A stretch of 25,724 nt of DNA from an uncultured Porphyromonadaceae bacterium (GTDB lineage: Bacteria; Bacteroidota; Bacteroidia; Bacteroidales; Muribaculaceae), in NCBI GenBank assembly GCA_900544305.1, contig UQUV01000039.1, positions 1 through 25,724 of the forward strand. Reading direction: 5' to 3'. Made by a program: the position numbers and the translations under genes. Below the pieces are notes generated by a model. That model worked only from the letters and a program-made list of their open reading frames with translations, made no database searches and was not told the DNA's origin. Positions 16,181-23,203 of the stretch are shown one piece after another; position 1 is the stretch's first letter; each line of letters starts with the position of its first letter.

Positions 16181-16372
16181 TATCGGATACGAAAAAGTTA
16201 ATTTATCATTTAATACGACTTACATTTCTTGCTATCGTATTTATCTATCGTTTTTGAAGTCTATCATTATGACTTTGATTCTCTTTAATGGTTTAATACG
16301 AAAGCATCAATTTAACCACTATTAACACATACTTTTCAAAATCATAACATTTGTCTCAAAAACAAAAAATCC
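16181..16372. other. AT-rich intergenic stretch without a gene
   Basis: Within the 417-nt gap between the aminopeptidase and phosphoesterase genes this part holds no convincing ORF, promoter or RNA gene. The 10-mer TTTAATACGA occurs twice (16209 and 16292), and ctatc-type words recur around 16232-16266; neither repeat has an evident function. Confidence 0.6.
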
Positions 16373-16404
16373 TTTGTCTTTCATTGAAGCATTAGCTATC
16401 TTTG
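16373..16404 (+). promoter_or_regulatory. Bacteroidetes-type promoter of the phosphoesterase gene
   Basis: TTTG (16373-16376), 20 nt, TATCTTTG (16397-16404): an exact consensus match. The predicted start near 16411 leaves an unusually long leader of about 108 nt before the ATG at 16519. Confidence 0.82.
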
Positions 16405-16410
16405 TAAAAG

Positions 16411-16518
16411 AAAGGTCCAGGTTGGGAATAAAATAATTGAAACAAGTTTCATTGTTCTATCCCCCGTACATATTTCCCCTATCTCATTCATAGATTATAT
16501 AAACCCAACAAAACCAAT
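16411..16518 (+). other. Long 5' leader of the phosphoesterase gene
   Basis: About 108 nt between the predicted transcription start and ATG. GTTGGG (16421-16426) can pair with CCCAAC (16504-16509), which ends 9 nt before the start codon; alternatively its GGGA can pair with UCCC (16460-16463). TGAAAC and GTTTCA form a small inner inverted repeat around 16438-16451. I recognise no known riboswitch. Confidence 0.4.
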
Positions 16519-18363
16519 ATGGACATTACAAACCTTTTAAAGAAATCTTTTCTATCATTTTGCCTGCTTGCAGGAACATCTACACTGTCTGCGCTTGATT
16601 TCACCCTGCTGACAGACATCCACGTAGTACCAGGTAACGAAAATCAGTCACAACTTGAAAAAGCGATTCAGGAAATCAATGGCAATAAATCGGAATTTGT
16701 CATTCTTTCCGGCGACTTGAGTAATGAAGGAAGCGACAAGGAATTGTTTAATGTAAAACAAGTTTTGGACAAAATCCAGAAACCTGTATACATTATCCCC
16801 GGCAATCATGAAACCAGCTGGTCACAAAGTGCTTTGAAGACATTTAACGACATCTGGGACAATGACCGTTTTGTTTTTGAAGCTGACAGCCTTATTTTTA
16901 TCGGCATAAACTGTGGCCCCTACATGAAAATGGGTGATGGACACATCAAACAGGAGGACTTGATTTGGCTTGACAAAGAACTGTCCAAAAGATGCACACC
17001 GGGAAAACGCGTTGTATCCGTCAACCACTATCCTATCCAACCTGATTTGGACAACTGGCAGGATTATATTGCCATTCTTCAAAAATACCCGACAATAGTG
17101 CATATCTGTGGACACTATCACGTCTTTGACAAATATAAAGGCGGAGATATTGACGCCGTTAAATGCCGTGCTTTGGATATGAAAGCCAAAGGTCTGGGCT
17201 ATGGTTATACAGATTTCAGCATCAACAATGATTCAATTTTTGTCTACAACAAGGAGTTGGGCGAACAGCCAGAACTAAAATATGCATTTAAAGCCAATGC
17301 AGAACACAAACCATACGTTCGACAACAAGACGAATCATTTGCAATGCCCGAGAATTTCACGATTGAGCGCGTCTATCAAGATTACGCCTCTATCTTCACG
17401 CGCCTGGCTATCGACAAAGACAAAATATATTTCGGCAACTCTTTGGGTGAAGCAAAAGCCATTGAAAAGAATACCGGAAAAGACATCTGGTCACTTAAAA
17501 CAAATGCATCTTTGTTCTCCCGAATGGCTTATAATTCCAAATACATCATTGTTCCGACTGCTGACAAACGAATAATTTGGGCTGACAAGCAAACTGGACG
17601 TGTTATCCGCGAAAACAAGTCTGAAGGTCCGTACGTTGCTGACGGCTTGGTTGCCGGCAATTATCTGTTCCAAGGAGGTTTTAAAAAATTCGAATGCTGG
17701 AATCTGAACACAGCCAATCGTGAATGGATTAACTCCGACTTGAACAACTATTGCCAAGCTGCTCCCGTCATTGACGGAAATGACATTTTCTTTGGTGCAT
17801 GGGATACCTACCTGCGTTGTCTGGACAAAAAGACAGGCAAACTGAAATGGAAATGGAACAACGGAAGAAGTGCAAACATGCTGGGACCGGGCAACTGTGT
17901 ACCAGCAGTAACAAAAGACCGCGTGTTTGTTGTTGCACCTGACCGCTATATGACTGTCCTTGACCGAAAAACCGGAGAAGTAATTTGGCGTTCAAATTTT
18001 GACCAGAAATACAAAGTCCGCGAAAGTTTGGGACTTACTGCCGACAAAAAATATGTTTTGGCAAAAACAATGGATGGCGAGTTATTGGCTGTAAGCACTT
18101 CTGCCGACACTCCAGAAATTGCCTTTGTAGTTGATGCCAAATTAGGATACGAACATATTCCGTGCATCATTGCGGAAAGAAACGGCATAGCCTACCTTGG
18201 TTCCCGCAACGGTATTCTCGCAGCTGTCGACCTGAAGCAACATGCCCTTTTGTGGCGCTATCGCCTGGGCACTTCCGCTTTCAACGGTTTCGAGATTGAC
18301 AAGGACGGAACTATCTATACATCGTTGGTAGAAGGCTGTATTTGGAGAATACGACAGAAATAA
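16519..18363 (+). CDS. Exported calcineurin-like phosphoesterase fused to a PQQ-type beta-propeller
   Basis: A 614-residue two-domain protein. Residues 1-26 are a signal peptide (LLKKSFLSFCLLAGTSTLSA) without a clear lipobox. Residues 27-250 are a calcineurin-like metallophosphoesterase with all metal-site motifs: D33-x-H35 (LLTDIHV), GDLSNEG (65-71), GNHE (95-98), VNH (168-170) and GHYH (198-201). From about 280 to the end, repeats such as DKKTGKLKWKW, DRKTGEVIWRS and DLKQHALLWRY show a PQQ-like (YVTN/quinoprotein-type) beta-propeller of several blades. It should act in the periplasm or at the surface. The substrate is unknown; the propeller may bind a ligand or polymer rather than PQQ. It is monocistronic, with its own promoter, leader and strong terminator. 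Confidence 0.88.
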   Translation: MDITNLLKKSFLSFCLLAGTSTLSALDFTLLTDIHVVPGNENQSQLEKAIQEINGNKSEFVILSGDLSNEGSDKELFNVKQVLDKIQKPVYIIPGNHETSWSQSALKTFNDIWDNDRFVFEADSLIFIGINCGPYMKMGDGHIKQEDLIWLDKELSKRCTPGKRVVSVNHYPIQPDLDNWQDYIAILQKYPTIVHICGHYHVFDKYKGGDIDAVKCRALDMKAKGLGYGYTDFSINNDSIFVYNKELGEQPELKYAFKANAEHKPYVRQQDESFAMPENFTIERVYQDYASIFTRLAIDKDKIYFGNSLGEAKAIEKNTGKDIWSLKTNASLFSRMAYNSKYIIVPTADKRIIWADKQTGRVIRENKSEGPYVADGLVAGNYLFQGGFKKFECWNLNTANREWINSDLNNYCQAAPVIDGNDIFFGAWDTYLRCLDKKTGKLKWKWNNGRSANMLGPGNCVPAVTKDRVFVVAPDRYMTVLDRKTGEVIWRSNFDQKYKVRESLGLTADKKYVLAKTMDGELLAVSTSADTPEIAFVVDAKLGYEHIPCIIAERNGIAYLGSRNGILAAVDLKQHALLWRYRLGTSAFNGFEIDKDGTIYTSLVEGCIWRIRQK

Positions 18364-18384
18364 AAAAACATCCTGCATATAAAC

Positions 18385-18422
18385 AAAAATGAGTTTGTCG
18401 ACAGCGGCAAACTCATTTTTTT
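18385..18422 (+). terminator. Strong rho-independent terminator after the phosphoesterase gene
   Basis: AAAAATGAGTTTGTCG pairs with CGGCAAACTCATTTTT (16 bp, one G-T) around the loop ACAG, followed by further T residues. It begins 21 nt after the stop codon and separates this gene from the small DUF4250 gene. Confidence 0.88.
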
Positions 18423-18423
18423 A

Positions 18424-18431
18424 TACTTTTG
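18424..18431 (+). promoter_or_regulatory. Probable -7 element of the DUF4250 gene
   Basis: TACTTTTG fits TAnnTTTG and would start transcription near 18438, about 10 nt before ATG 18448. The only TTTG upstream (18394-18397) is 26 nt away and inside the terminator stem, so the -33 box is off-spacing. Confidence 0.4.
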
Positions 18432-18447
18432 CAAAAAATTGAAAAAA

Positions 18448-18624
18448 ATGGAATTACCAAAAGACCCAATGATGCTTTTAAGCACTCTCAACATGAAACT
18501 TCGTGACTGCTATTCAAACCTTGATGAATTGTGTGAAGATATGCAAGTCGACAAGAAAACAATTCTCAACACAATGCAGACTGCCGGATTCGAATATAAT
18601 CAGGAACTGAACAAATTCTGGTAA
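18448..18624 (+). CDS. DUF4250 domain-containing small protein
   Basis: A 58-residue protein (MELPKDPMMLLSTLNMKLRD...ELNKFW) matching the small DUF4250 family: LPKDPMMLLS at the start, then a helix-turn-helix-like stretch in which LDELCEDMQVDKKTILNTMQTAGFEYN resembles a recognition helix followed by YN-x5-FW. A nucleic-acid binding role is my inference; the family has no proven function. ATG 18448 is preferred over the TTG at 18439 because the family starts at this methionine. It is single, lies between a terminator and the convergent patatin gene, and its stop is 6 nt from that gene's stop. Confidence 0.82.
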   Translation: MELPKDPMMLLSTLNMKLRDCYSNLDELCEDMQVDKKTILNTMQTAGFEYNQELNKFW

Positions 18625-18630
18625 TCAGAA

Positions 18631-20955
18631 TTACCTCAAAAATTTCGGGACAGTAATATATGCACCAAAACTCAATCCGAAATTCCAGTTATGTGTCGGA
18701 TAATTAAAATAATTTGCATAGACACTTAGTGAAGCGAAGGAAAAGTTATACACCAACGATGCTTCACCCATAAATTCCACACGGTCGAACCAACCGCCAT
18801 AGAATGGCTTTCCTTCGGGATTTTCCATAATGGCACGCATTGGTGAGAAAGCATACATTTCCGTTCTGACCTGCAGGTTATCCATCAACTTGAATACAGG
18901 AATCACGCCACCGGCTACAAACGAATTTGCACGCAATTTAGGAGAAAACACTCCTTTTATAGATTGTGTTGGAGTGAAAGCAGGCGCCTGAATTATAGTC
19001 GCAGTATAGTTGTCATACAATTTCTTGTTAGATGCAACAATATCTATATTGGTTCCCAAAGAAAATTTATTACCGAATTCAAAGTATTTTACGGCATTAA
19101 ATTCGCCCTCTATCCAAGACACATTCTGATAGCCAGTACTTACCGTTCCGTTCTGGGACACATACTTCTGTTTCCCGACTATACCTGCTACGCTGGCAAA
19201 TATATGAAGACCTGACGACGGGAATATTTCATTATTCAATGTCATCTGTTCGTACGAAAGTTTGAATTGCCCCAACTTGTAATGGCCTTCATCCTGCTTT
19301 GTTGTAGCGAAATCCACGTTGTTTGTAGGATAAAACAGGTCCTTCAAATATCCGAATCCGGCTTTTGCCTCCATTTTTCCATGCCGGCCAAGACCAATAC
19401 CATAAATCACATTTGCATAATTGTTGGCCGTTGTAATAAATGTAGGAAGGTCGTCATCAAAAAACAGCACTTCATCCTCATAAAAACGCTGTTTGCTTGC
19501 TCCCAACTGAATCTTCACCAAAGTAGGCAATTTTGTCAGCATAGAGAATTTGGCATTAAACAATCCTCCATAATACGACTGACCAATCCAACCCATGATG
19601 TCCGAACTGAATGAATTCATATCCATCGTTTCATATCCGGCAGAAACAAAAACCATGTTGTTGGTATTGGAAGTGATATATCCGCCAACTCCCAATTCAT
19701 AGTTATCTTTAACAGTGGCTTTGAGTATCAAATCAAAATCGTCACTTTCTTTATTCGGTTCCGGGATAGGCAACAAATCACGAACCTTTCCAGATGAAAT
19801 CGAACGATAGTAGGCATCCTTTACATCTTCCATTGACAACGGACCTTTCCGATTGTGAGAAAACACATATTTCAAATAGTCACCCGTCTGCCTGCCAACC
19901 CCGACGACCTTAACAGAATCAAATTTTACTTCCGGAATCTGACTTTTATAGATTTCACGCTTCATTGACACCATCGGGGCTGAAATCCGTCCTGACACCC
20001 GTTCTTTTATGGAATCCATAAATTCCATGGCACGGTCGTATCCCTTTTTGCTGATAGCATTCGCTTTCGGAAAATCCAGTAGTCCGTACTCTTTCAAGTC
20101 AACATGGATTTTGATACCGTCTTCATCCGGCATCGTATTGTCCTCCTCCTGGATAATCATACTTTCCAATTGAGAAATCAAATTAGAGGTATCCGACTCG
20201 CCATGCACGGCAACATCTACACCAATCATCACATCCGGAGCAAAATCCTCACGCATGACATTGATGGGGAAATTATCATAGATACCACCATCGAATATTG
20301 GCACTCCGTTATATTCTATTGGTTTGAACGCAACCGGGAAAGTCATAGACATTCTAATGGCATCGCCAAGGTTGCCGGAAGAAAGAATAATTTTCTTTTT
20401 ATTGTAAACATCGGAGGCCACACAACGAAAAGGAACAAACAGATTATCAAAATCCCCTTTACACAAAGCCGTATGAGGAGTAAACAATTCCAAGAAACCC
20501 AAATTCATCGGCAGAGGATTGATAAAGCTTGACGGTAAAATGCCCGATGTTTTTGTCGAATCCCGACCACCAAGATTGAAAGTGACAATAGCAGGCGTTC
20601 TCTCCGGTTTTAAATAATAAAAGGTTTTGTTCTGGTCAATCGTTCCCGTTGACCAAGAGCTAAACTCATCCGAAAGAATCAATGCAAGAATTTCATCAGG
20701 ACTGTAACCACAGGCATAAAGTCCTCCGACAATAGCCCCCATTGATGTACCTGTAATATAATCAATAGGTATGCCATTCTCCTCAAGTGCTTTAATAACA
20801 CCGATATGCGCAATGCCTTTCGCACCGCCACCACTAAGGACAAGTCCGACCGACTGACGGGTGTTCATGTCAAAATCACTTCCGGATTTGGTTGCCGGAT
20901 AGGAAACAAATGGAACAGATGCCAACAGCAGTGCTGACAAAATTCGCTTAAACAT
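18631..20955 (-). CDS. Patatin-like phospholipase with C-terminal outer-membrane barrel
   Basis: A 774-residue exported protein. Residues 1-21 are a signal peptide (MFKRILSALLLASVPFVSYP). The patatin domain (about 35-330) is intact: oxyanion loop GGGAKG at 42-47, nucleophile S71 in GTSMG, and the catalytic D222 in FDGG, forming the Ser-Asp dyad of patatin-type acyl hydrolases. After a short POTRA-like segment (about 340-420: VKFDSVKVVGVG...MEDVKDAYYRSISSGKVRDL), residues 430-774 have alternating polar/aromatic strands typical of a beta-barrel of the Omp85/PlpD type. It probably acts on phospholipids at the outer membrane. Its ATG lies 13 nt after serB, so it is second in that operon. Confidence 0.9.
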   Translation of the reverse strand: MFKRILSALLLASVPFVSYPATKSGSDFDMNTRQSVGLVLSGGGAKGIAHIGVIKALEENGIPIDYITGTSMGAIVGGLYACGYSPDEILALILSDEFSSWSTGTIDQNKTFYYLKPERTPAIVTFNLGGRDSTKTSGILPSSFINPLPMNLGFLELFTPHTALCKGDFDNLFVPFRCVASDVYNKKKIILSSGNLGDAIRMSMTFPVAFKPIEYNGVPIFDGGIYDNFPINVMREDFAPDVMIGVDVAVHGESDTSNLISQLESMIIQEEDNTMPDEDGIKIHVDLKEYGLLDFPKANAISKKGYDRAMEFMDSIKERVSGRISAPMVSMKREIYKSQIPEVKFDSVKVVGVGRQTGDYLKYVFSHNRKGPLSMEDVKDAYYRSISSGKVRDLLPIPEPNKESDDFDLILKATVKDNYELGVGGYITSNTNNMVFVSAGYETMDMNSFSSDIMGWIGQSYYGGLFNAKFSMLTKLPTLVKIQLGASKQRFYEDEVLFFDDDLPTFITTANNYANVIYGIGLGRHGKMEAKAGFGYLKDLFYPTNNVDFATTKQDEGHYKLGQFKLSYEQMTLNNEIFPSSGLHIFASVAGIVGKQKYVSQNGTVSTGYQNVSWIEGEFNAVKYFEFGNKFSLGTNIDIVASNKKLYDNYTATIIQAPAFTPTQSIKGVFSPKLRANSFVAGGVIPVFKLMDNLQVRTEMYAFSPMRAIMENPEGKPFYGGWFDRVEFMGEASLVYNFSFASLSVYANYFNYPTHNWNFGLSFGAYITVPKFLR

Positions 20956-20968
20956 AGTTCAAACAGAT

Positions 20969-22201
20969 TTATGGTTCATTGATGAAAGAGTCTTTAAATC
21001 CGAGGAAATACAATACGCCGTCAAGTCCGATAGTCGAAATGCTCTGACGTGCAGTTTGCTTGACCTTCGGTTTTGCATGGAATGCAATACCCAACCCGGC
21101 CACTGTAATCATAGGCAAGTCATTGGCACCGTCACCTACGGCTATAGTCTGGGCGATATCAACATTTTCCACCTGTGCCAATAGCTTCAACAATTCCGCC
21201 TTTCGTTGGCCATCGACAATCTCTCCTAAATAATTACCAGTCAATTTCCCGTCAACAATCTCCAGTTCATTGGCATAAACATAATCAATGCCAAATTTAT
21301 GTTTCAGATAATTACCGAAATAAGTAAATCCACCGGAAAGTATGGCAATCTTGTAACCGGCACGCTTAAGGACACGCATCAAACGCTCAACTCCTTCCGT
21401 GATTGGAAGATTTTCAGCAATTTCCTGCATCACAGAAACATCCAAACCTTTCAACAAAGCCACACGTTCCTTGAAACTTTCCCGGAAGTCAATTTCTCCA
21501 CGCATAGCCCGCTCAGTGATTTCCCGAACCTGCGCACCGACACCGGCCTTCTCTGCCAACTCGTCAATTACTTCAGTCTCAATCAGAGTTGAATCCATAT
21601 CAAAGCATATCAAACGGCGGCATCTACGGTAAAGTGTATCTTGCTGCAACGATATATCGAATTCCAGTTCATTTGCCAGACTCATAAAATCAGACTGCAT
21701 CTTGGCATAATCCTTAGGCGTTCCACGTACGGAGAACTCTATGCATCCTTTAGAGCTGGATGAGCATTCATCAGCTTCTGCCAAAGGCATTCGTCCAGTC
21801 AACCGCTGAATTGCATCTATATTAAGTCCCTGATTAGCCGTAACTTTTGTCACAGCGGCAATCTGTTTTGCTGTAATATGACGACCTAAAATTGTAATTA
21901 CATATCTATTTTTACCCTGCAGACTCACCCACTCCGCATAATCTGGTATGGAAATTGGAGAAAAACGAATGTTAACTCCCAATTCCGATGCCTTAAACAA
22001 AAGTTCTTTCAAAATATCACCGCTTCGACGGCTGTCAGTCTTAAAAAGAATACCTAATGAAAGTGTATGATGAATGTCTGCCTGTCCAATATCCAATATA
22101 TTCGCTTCATAATTTGCTAAAATCTCTGTCAATGCAGATGTTACTCCAGGACGATCTTGTCCGGAAATATTAATGAGTATAAGCTCAATGTTATTTTCCA
22201 T
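20969..22201 (-). CDS. serB: Phosphoserine phosphatase SerB with N-terminal ACT domains
   Basis: Last step of serine synthesis: phosphoserine to serine. From ATG 22201 the product has 410 residues: two ACT-type regulatory domains in tandem (about 5-80 and 98-185; first one begins LILINISGQDRPGVTSALTE), then a HAD phosphatase with nucleophile D201 and acid D203 in CFDMDSTLIE, SGG at 289-291, and GDGANDLPM at 356-364. The ACT domains suggest feedback control by an amino acid. An in-frame ATG at 22255 would begin inside the promoter region and lies before the conserved start, so it was not chosen. The patatin gene follows after 13 nt. Confidence 0.95.
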   Translation of the reverse strand: MENNIELILINISGQDRPGVTSALTEILANYEANILDIGQADIHHTLSLGILFKTDSRRSGDILKELLFKASELGVNIRFSPISIPDYAEWVSLQGKNRYVITILGRHITAKQIAAVTKVTANQGLNIDAIQRLTGRMPLAEADECSSSSKGCIEFSVRGTPKDYAKMQSDFMSLANELEFDISLQQDTLYRRCRRLICFDMDSTLIETEVIDELAEKAGVGAQVREITERAMRGEIDFRESFKERVALLKGLDVSVMQEIAENLPITEGVERLMRVLKRAGYKIAILSGGFTYFGNYLKHKFGIDYVYANELEIVDGKLTGNYLGEIVDGQRKAELLKLLAQVENVDIAQTIAVGDGANDLPMITVAGLGIAFHAKPKVKQTARQSISTIGLDGVLYFLGFKDSFINEP

Positions 22202-22222
22202 ATCCAAGTTAAAAATTTGCCT

Positions 22223-22230
22223 CAAATTTA
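22223..22230 (-). promoter_or_regulatory. Probable -7 element of the serB operon promoter
   Basis: On the minus strand TAAATTTG fits TAnnTTTG and would start transcription near 22216, about 15 nt before the serB ATG. The -33 candidate ATTG (22256-22253) matches three of four bases at 22 nt. It also supports the start at 22201 rather than 22255. Confidence 0.5.
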
Positions 22231-22256
22231 CCGCTTTTTCTCCTAATAATTGCAAT

Positions 22257-22447
22257 ATGCCTATTAAAACAGTCCCTTTTTTGAGAAATTTTTCAATGCA
22301 TATTTATTCAAATAAAAATGTGTTGCACAACATAATTACACAACTACCAGCCCCACTACAAACGGAGTTCGCGCAAATTATCAGCAATTTATAAATTTAC
22401 ATTTCTCGTACTTCAATGTTTAAATTCAGCTAAAACTGCATATTTTA
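22257..22447. other. Intergenic stretch between divergent serB and thioredoxin-like genes
   Basis: About 190 nt of AT-rich DNA without a supported gene. It contains one small inverted repeat, TGTTG-CA-CAACA (22321-22332), which might be an operator but could be chance. Nothing else is recognised. Confidence 0.5.
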
Positions 22448-22479
22448 TTTGCATGCACGATAAAATTTGCATATCTTTG
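22448..22479 (+). promoter_or_regulatory. Bacteroidetes-type promoter of the thioredoxin-like gene
   Basis: TTTG (22448-22451), 20 nt, TATCTTTG (22472-22479): an exact consensus match. The predicted start near 22486 leaves a leader of about 100 nt before ATG 22587, into which the three hairpins fall completely. Confidence 0.83.
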
Positions 22480-22492
22480 CAATCGAAATTGA

Positions 22493-22563
22493 TAGAGGAA
22501 AGAGTTTCTCTAAGCCGAAAATCGGCAGGGGTTTTTCTCAGGCGGACGCCCAAGAAAACCTTT
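22493..22563 (+). ncRNA. Structured 5' leader: three abutting hairpins (candidate cis-regulatory RNA)
   Basis: Hairpin A: TAGAGGAA (22493-22500) with TTTCTCTA (22505-22512), loop AGAG, one G-T pair. Hairpin B: GCCGA (22514-22518) with TCGGC (22522-22526), loop AAA. Hairpin C (22527-22563): AGGGG and TTTTCT pair with AGAAAA and CCTTT with one bulged T; inside is a symmetric CA/CA internal loop capped by GGC-GGAC-GCC. Only one base separates A from B and none separates B from C. About 23 AT-rich nt follow before the start codon, with no terminator and no ORF. I recognise no known riboswitch class; a cis-regulatory role is inferred. Confidence 0.55.
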
Positions 22564-22586
22564 AGTGTAAATTTTATTTTTATTAA

Positions 22587-23072
22587 ATGAGGAAAACGTT
22601 ATTAGCAATTGCGACGATTGTTGCCCTCGGTACCCTGCTTTCTGCACGAAATGCACAAAAAGTCGGAATTAATGTTTATTCATTCGCTCCAAACATCACT
22701 GTTACCGACAATGATTCAACTTGGAAACTTAGCGATTTAAGAGGGAATTTTGTATTGCTGAACTTCTGGGCATCCAACAATGCCGAATCAAGAATCAGAA
22801 ACATTGAATACAATAAAGCAATCGACAATTTTGAAAACGTCCAATTTGCTTCAATCAATTATGACAGAAGCAAAGCAATCTATGAGGAAATCATACGATT
22901 GGACAACGTAAACAAGGATTCGCAATTTTACGACGAAGGCGGAACAAATTCTGAAGTGTATAAGCAGTTTCACCTTGAAAAGGATCTCAACAGCTATCTT
23001 TTGAACCAAGACGGTCAAATTGTGGCAGTAAATCCTGACATGCAAGAATTGACTAAAATTTTATGTCAATAA
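22587..23072 (+). CDS. Exported thioredoxin-fold protein lacking the CXXC active site
   Basis: A 161-residue TlpA/AhpC-TSA-like protein. Residues 1-20 are a signal peptide (KTLLAIATIVALGTLLSA). The fold is recognisable from FAPNITVTDNDSTWKLSDLRGNFVLLNFWAS, which corresponds to the APDF...L-x-D-x-x-GK-x-V-x-L-NFWASWC region of TlpA proteins. Where the family has WC-x-x-C this protein has N64, N65-A-E-S68, so both redox cysteines are replaced; the only cysteine is C160 at the C-terminus. It therefore cannot perform the usual thiol exchange and may bind, chaperone or sense instead. It is monocistronic, with a consensus promoter, a structured leader and a strong terminator, divergent from serB. 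Confidence 0.85.
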   Translation: MRKTLLAIATIVALGTLLSARNAQKVGINVYSFAPNITVTDNDSTWKLSDLRGNFVLLNFWASNNAESRIRNIEYNKAIDNFENVQFASINYDRSKAIYEEIIRLDNVNKDSQFYDEGGTNSEVYKQFHLEKDLNSYLLNQDGQIVAVNPDMQELTKILCQ

Positions 23073-23078
23073 AAAAGC

Positions 23079-23118
23079 AAAATCTGGACAATATTCTATT
23101 GCTCCAGATTTTTTTTTG
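23079..23118 (+). terminator. Rho-independent terminator of the thioredoxin-like gene
   Basis: AAAATCTGGA and TCCAGATTTT form a 10-bp outer stem, with AATA/TATT pairing possible inside, followed by a run of T residues to 23117. It begins 7 nt after the stop codon. Confidence 0.87.
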
Positions 23119-23168
23119 ATTTTCCACTACATTTTTCTCATACATCCACACATTGGCACTCTTTTTGC

Positions 23169-23176
23169 TATCTTTA
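23169..23176 (+). promoter_or_regulatory. Possible -7 element of lon
   Basis: TATCTTTA differs from TAnnTTTG in the last base and has no TTTG at the expected distance upstream. The position, about 28 nt before the lon ATG, is right. A weak or alternative-sigma (stress) promoter is possible; confidence is low. Confidence 0.33.
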
Positions 23177-23203
23177 CAAAATAATTTTTGACAGTTATAA
23201 ATT

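Noticed and set aside
16211..16220. TAATACGACT, identical to the first ten bases of the phage T7 promoter
   Set aside because: The match stops after ten bases (TTACA follows instead of CACTATAG) and no phage gene is near; it is most likely chance in AT-rich DNA.
16209..16301. Direct 10-mer repeat TTTAATACGA (two copies 83 nt apart)
   Set aside because: Only two short AT-rich copies with no regular spacing; it is not an array, origin or attachment site.
22202..22255. 18-residue N-terminal extension of serB from ATG 22255
   Set aside because: It would place the start codon in or before the -7/-33 promoter boxes, and the ACT domain begins directly after the ATG at 22201.
22321..22332. Inverted repeat TGTTG-CA-CAACA as an operator
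   Set aside because: Five-base arms are common by chance; it is about 90 nt from the serB promoter and 115 nt from the other, with no second copy.
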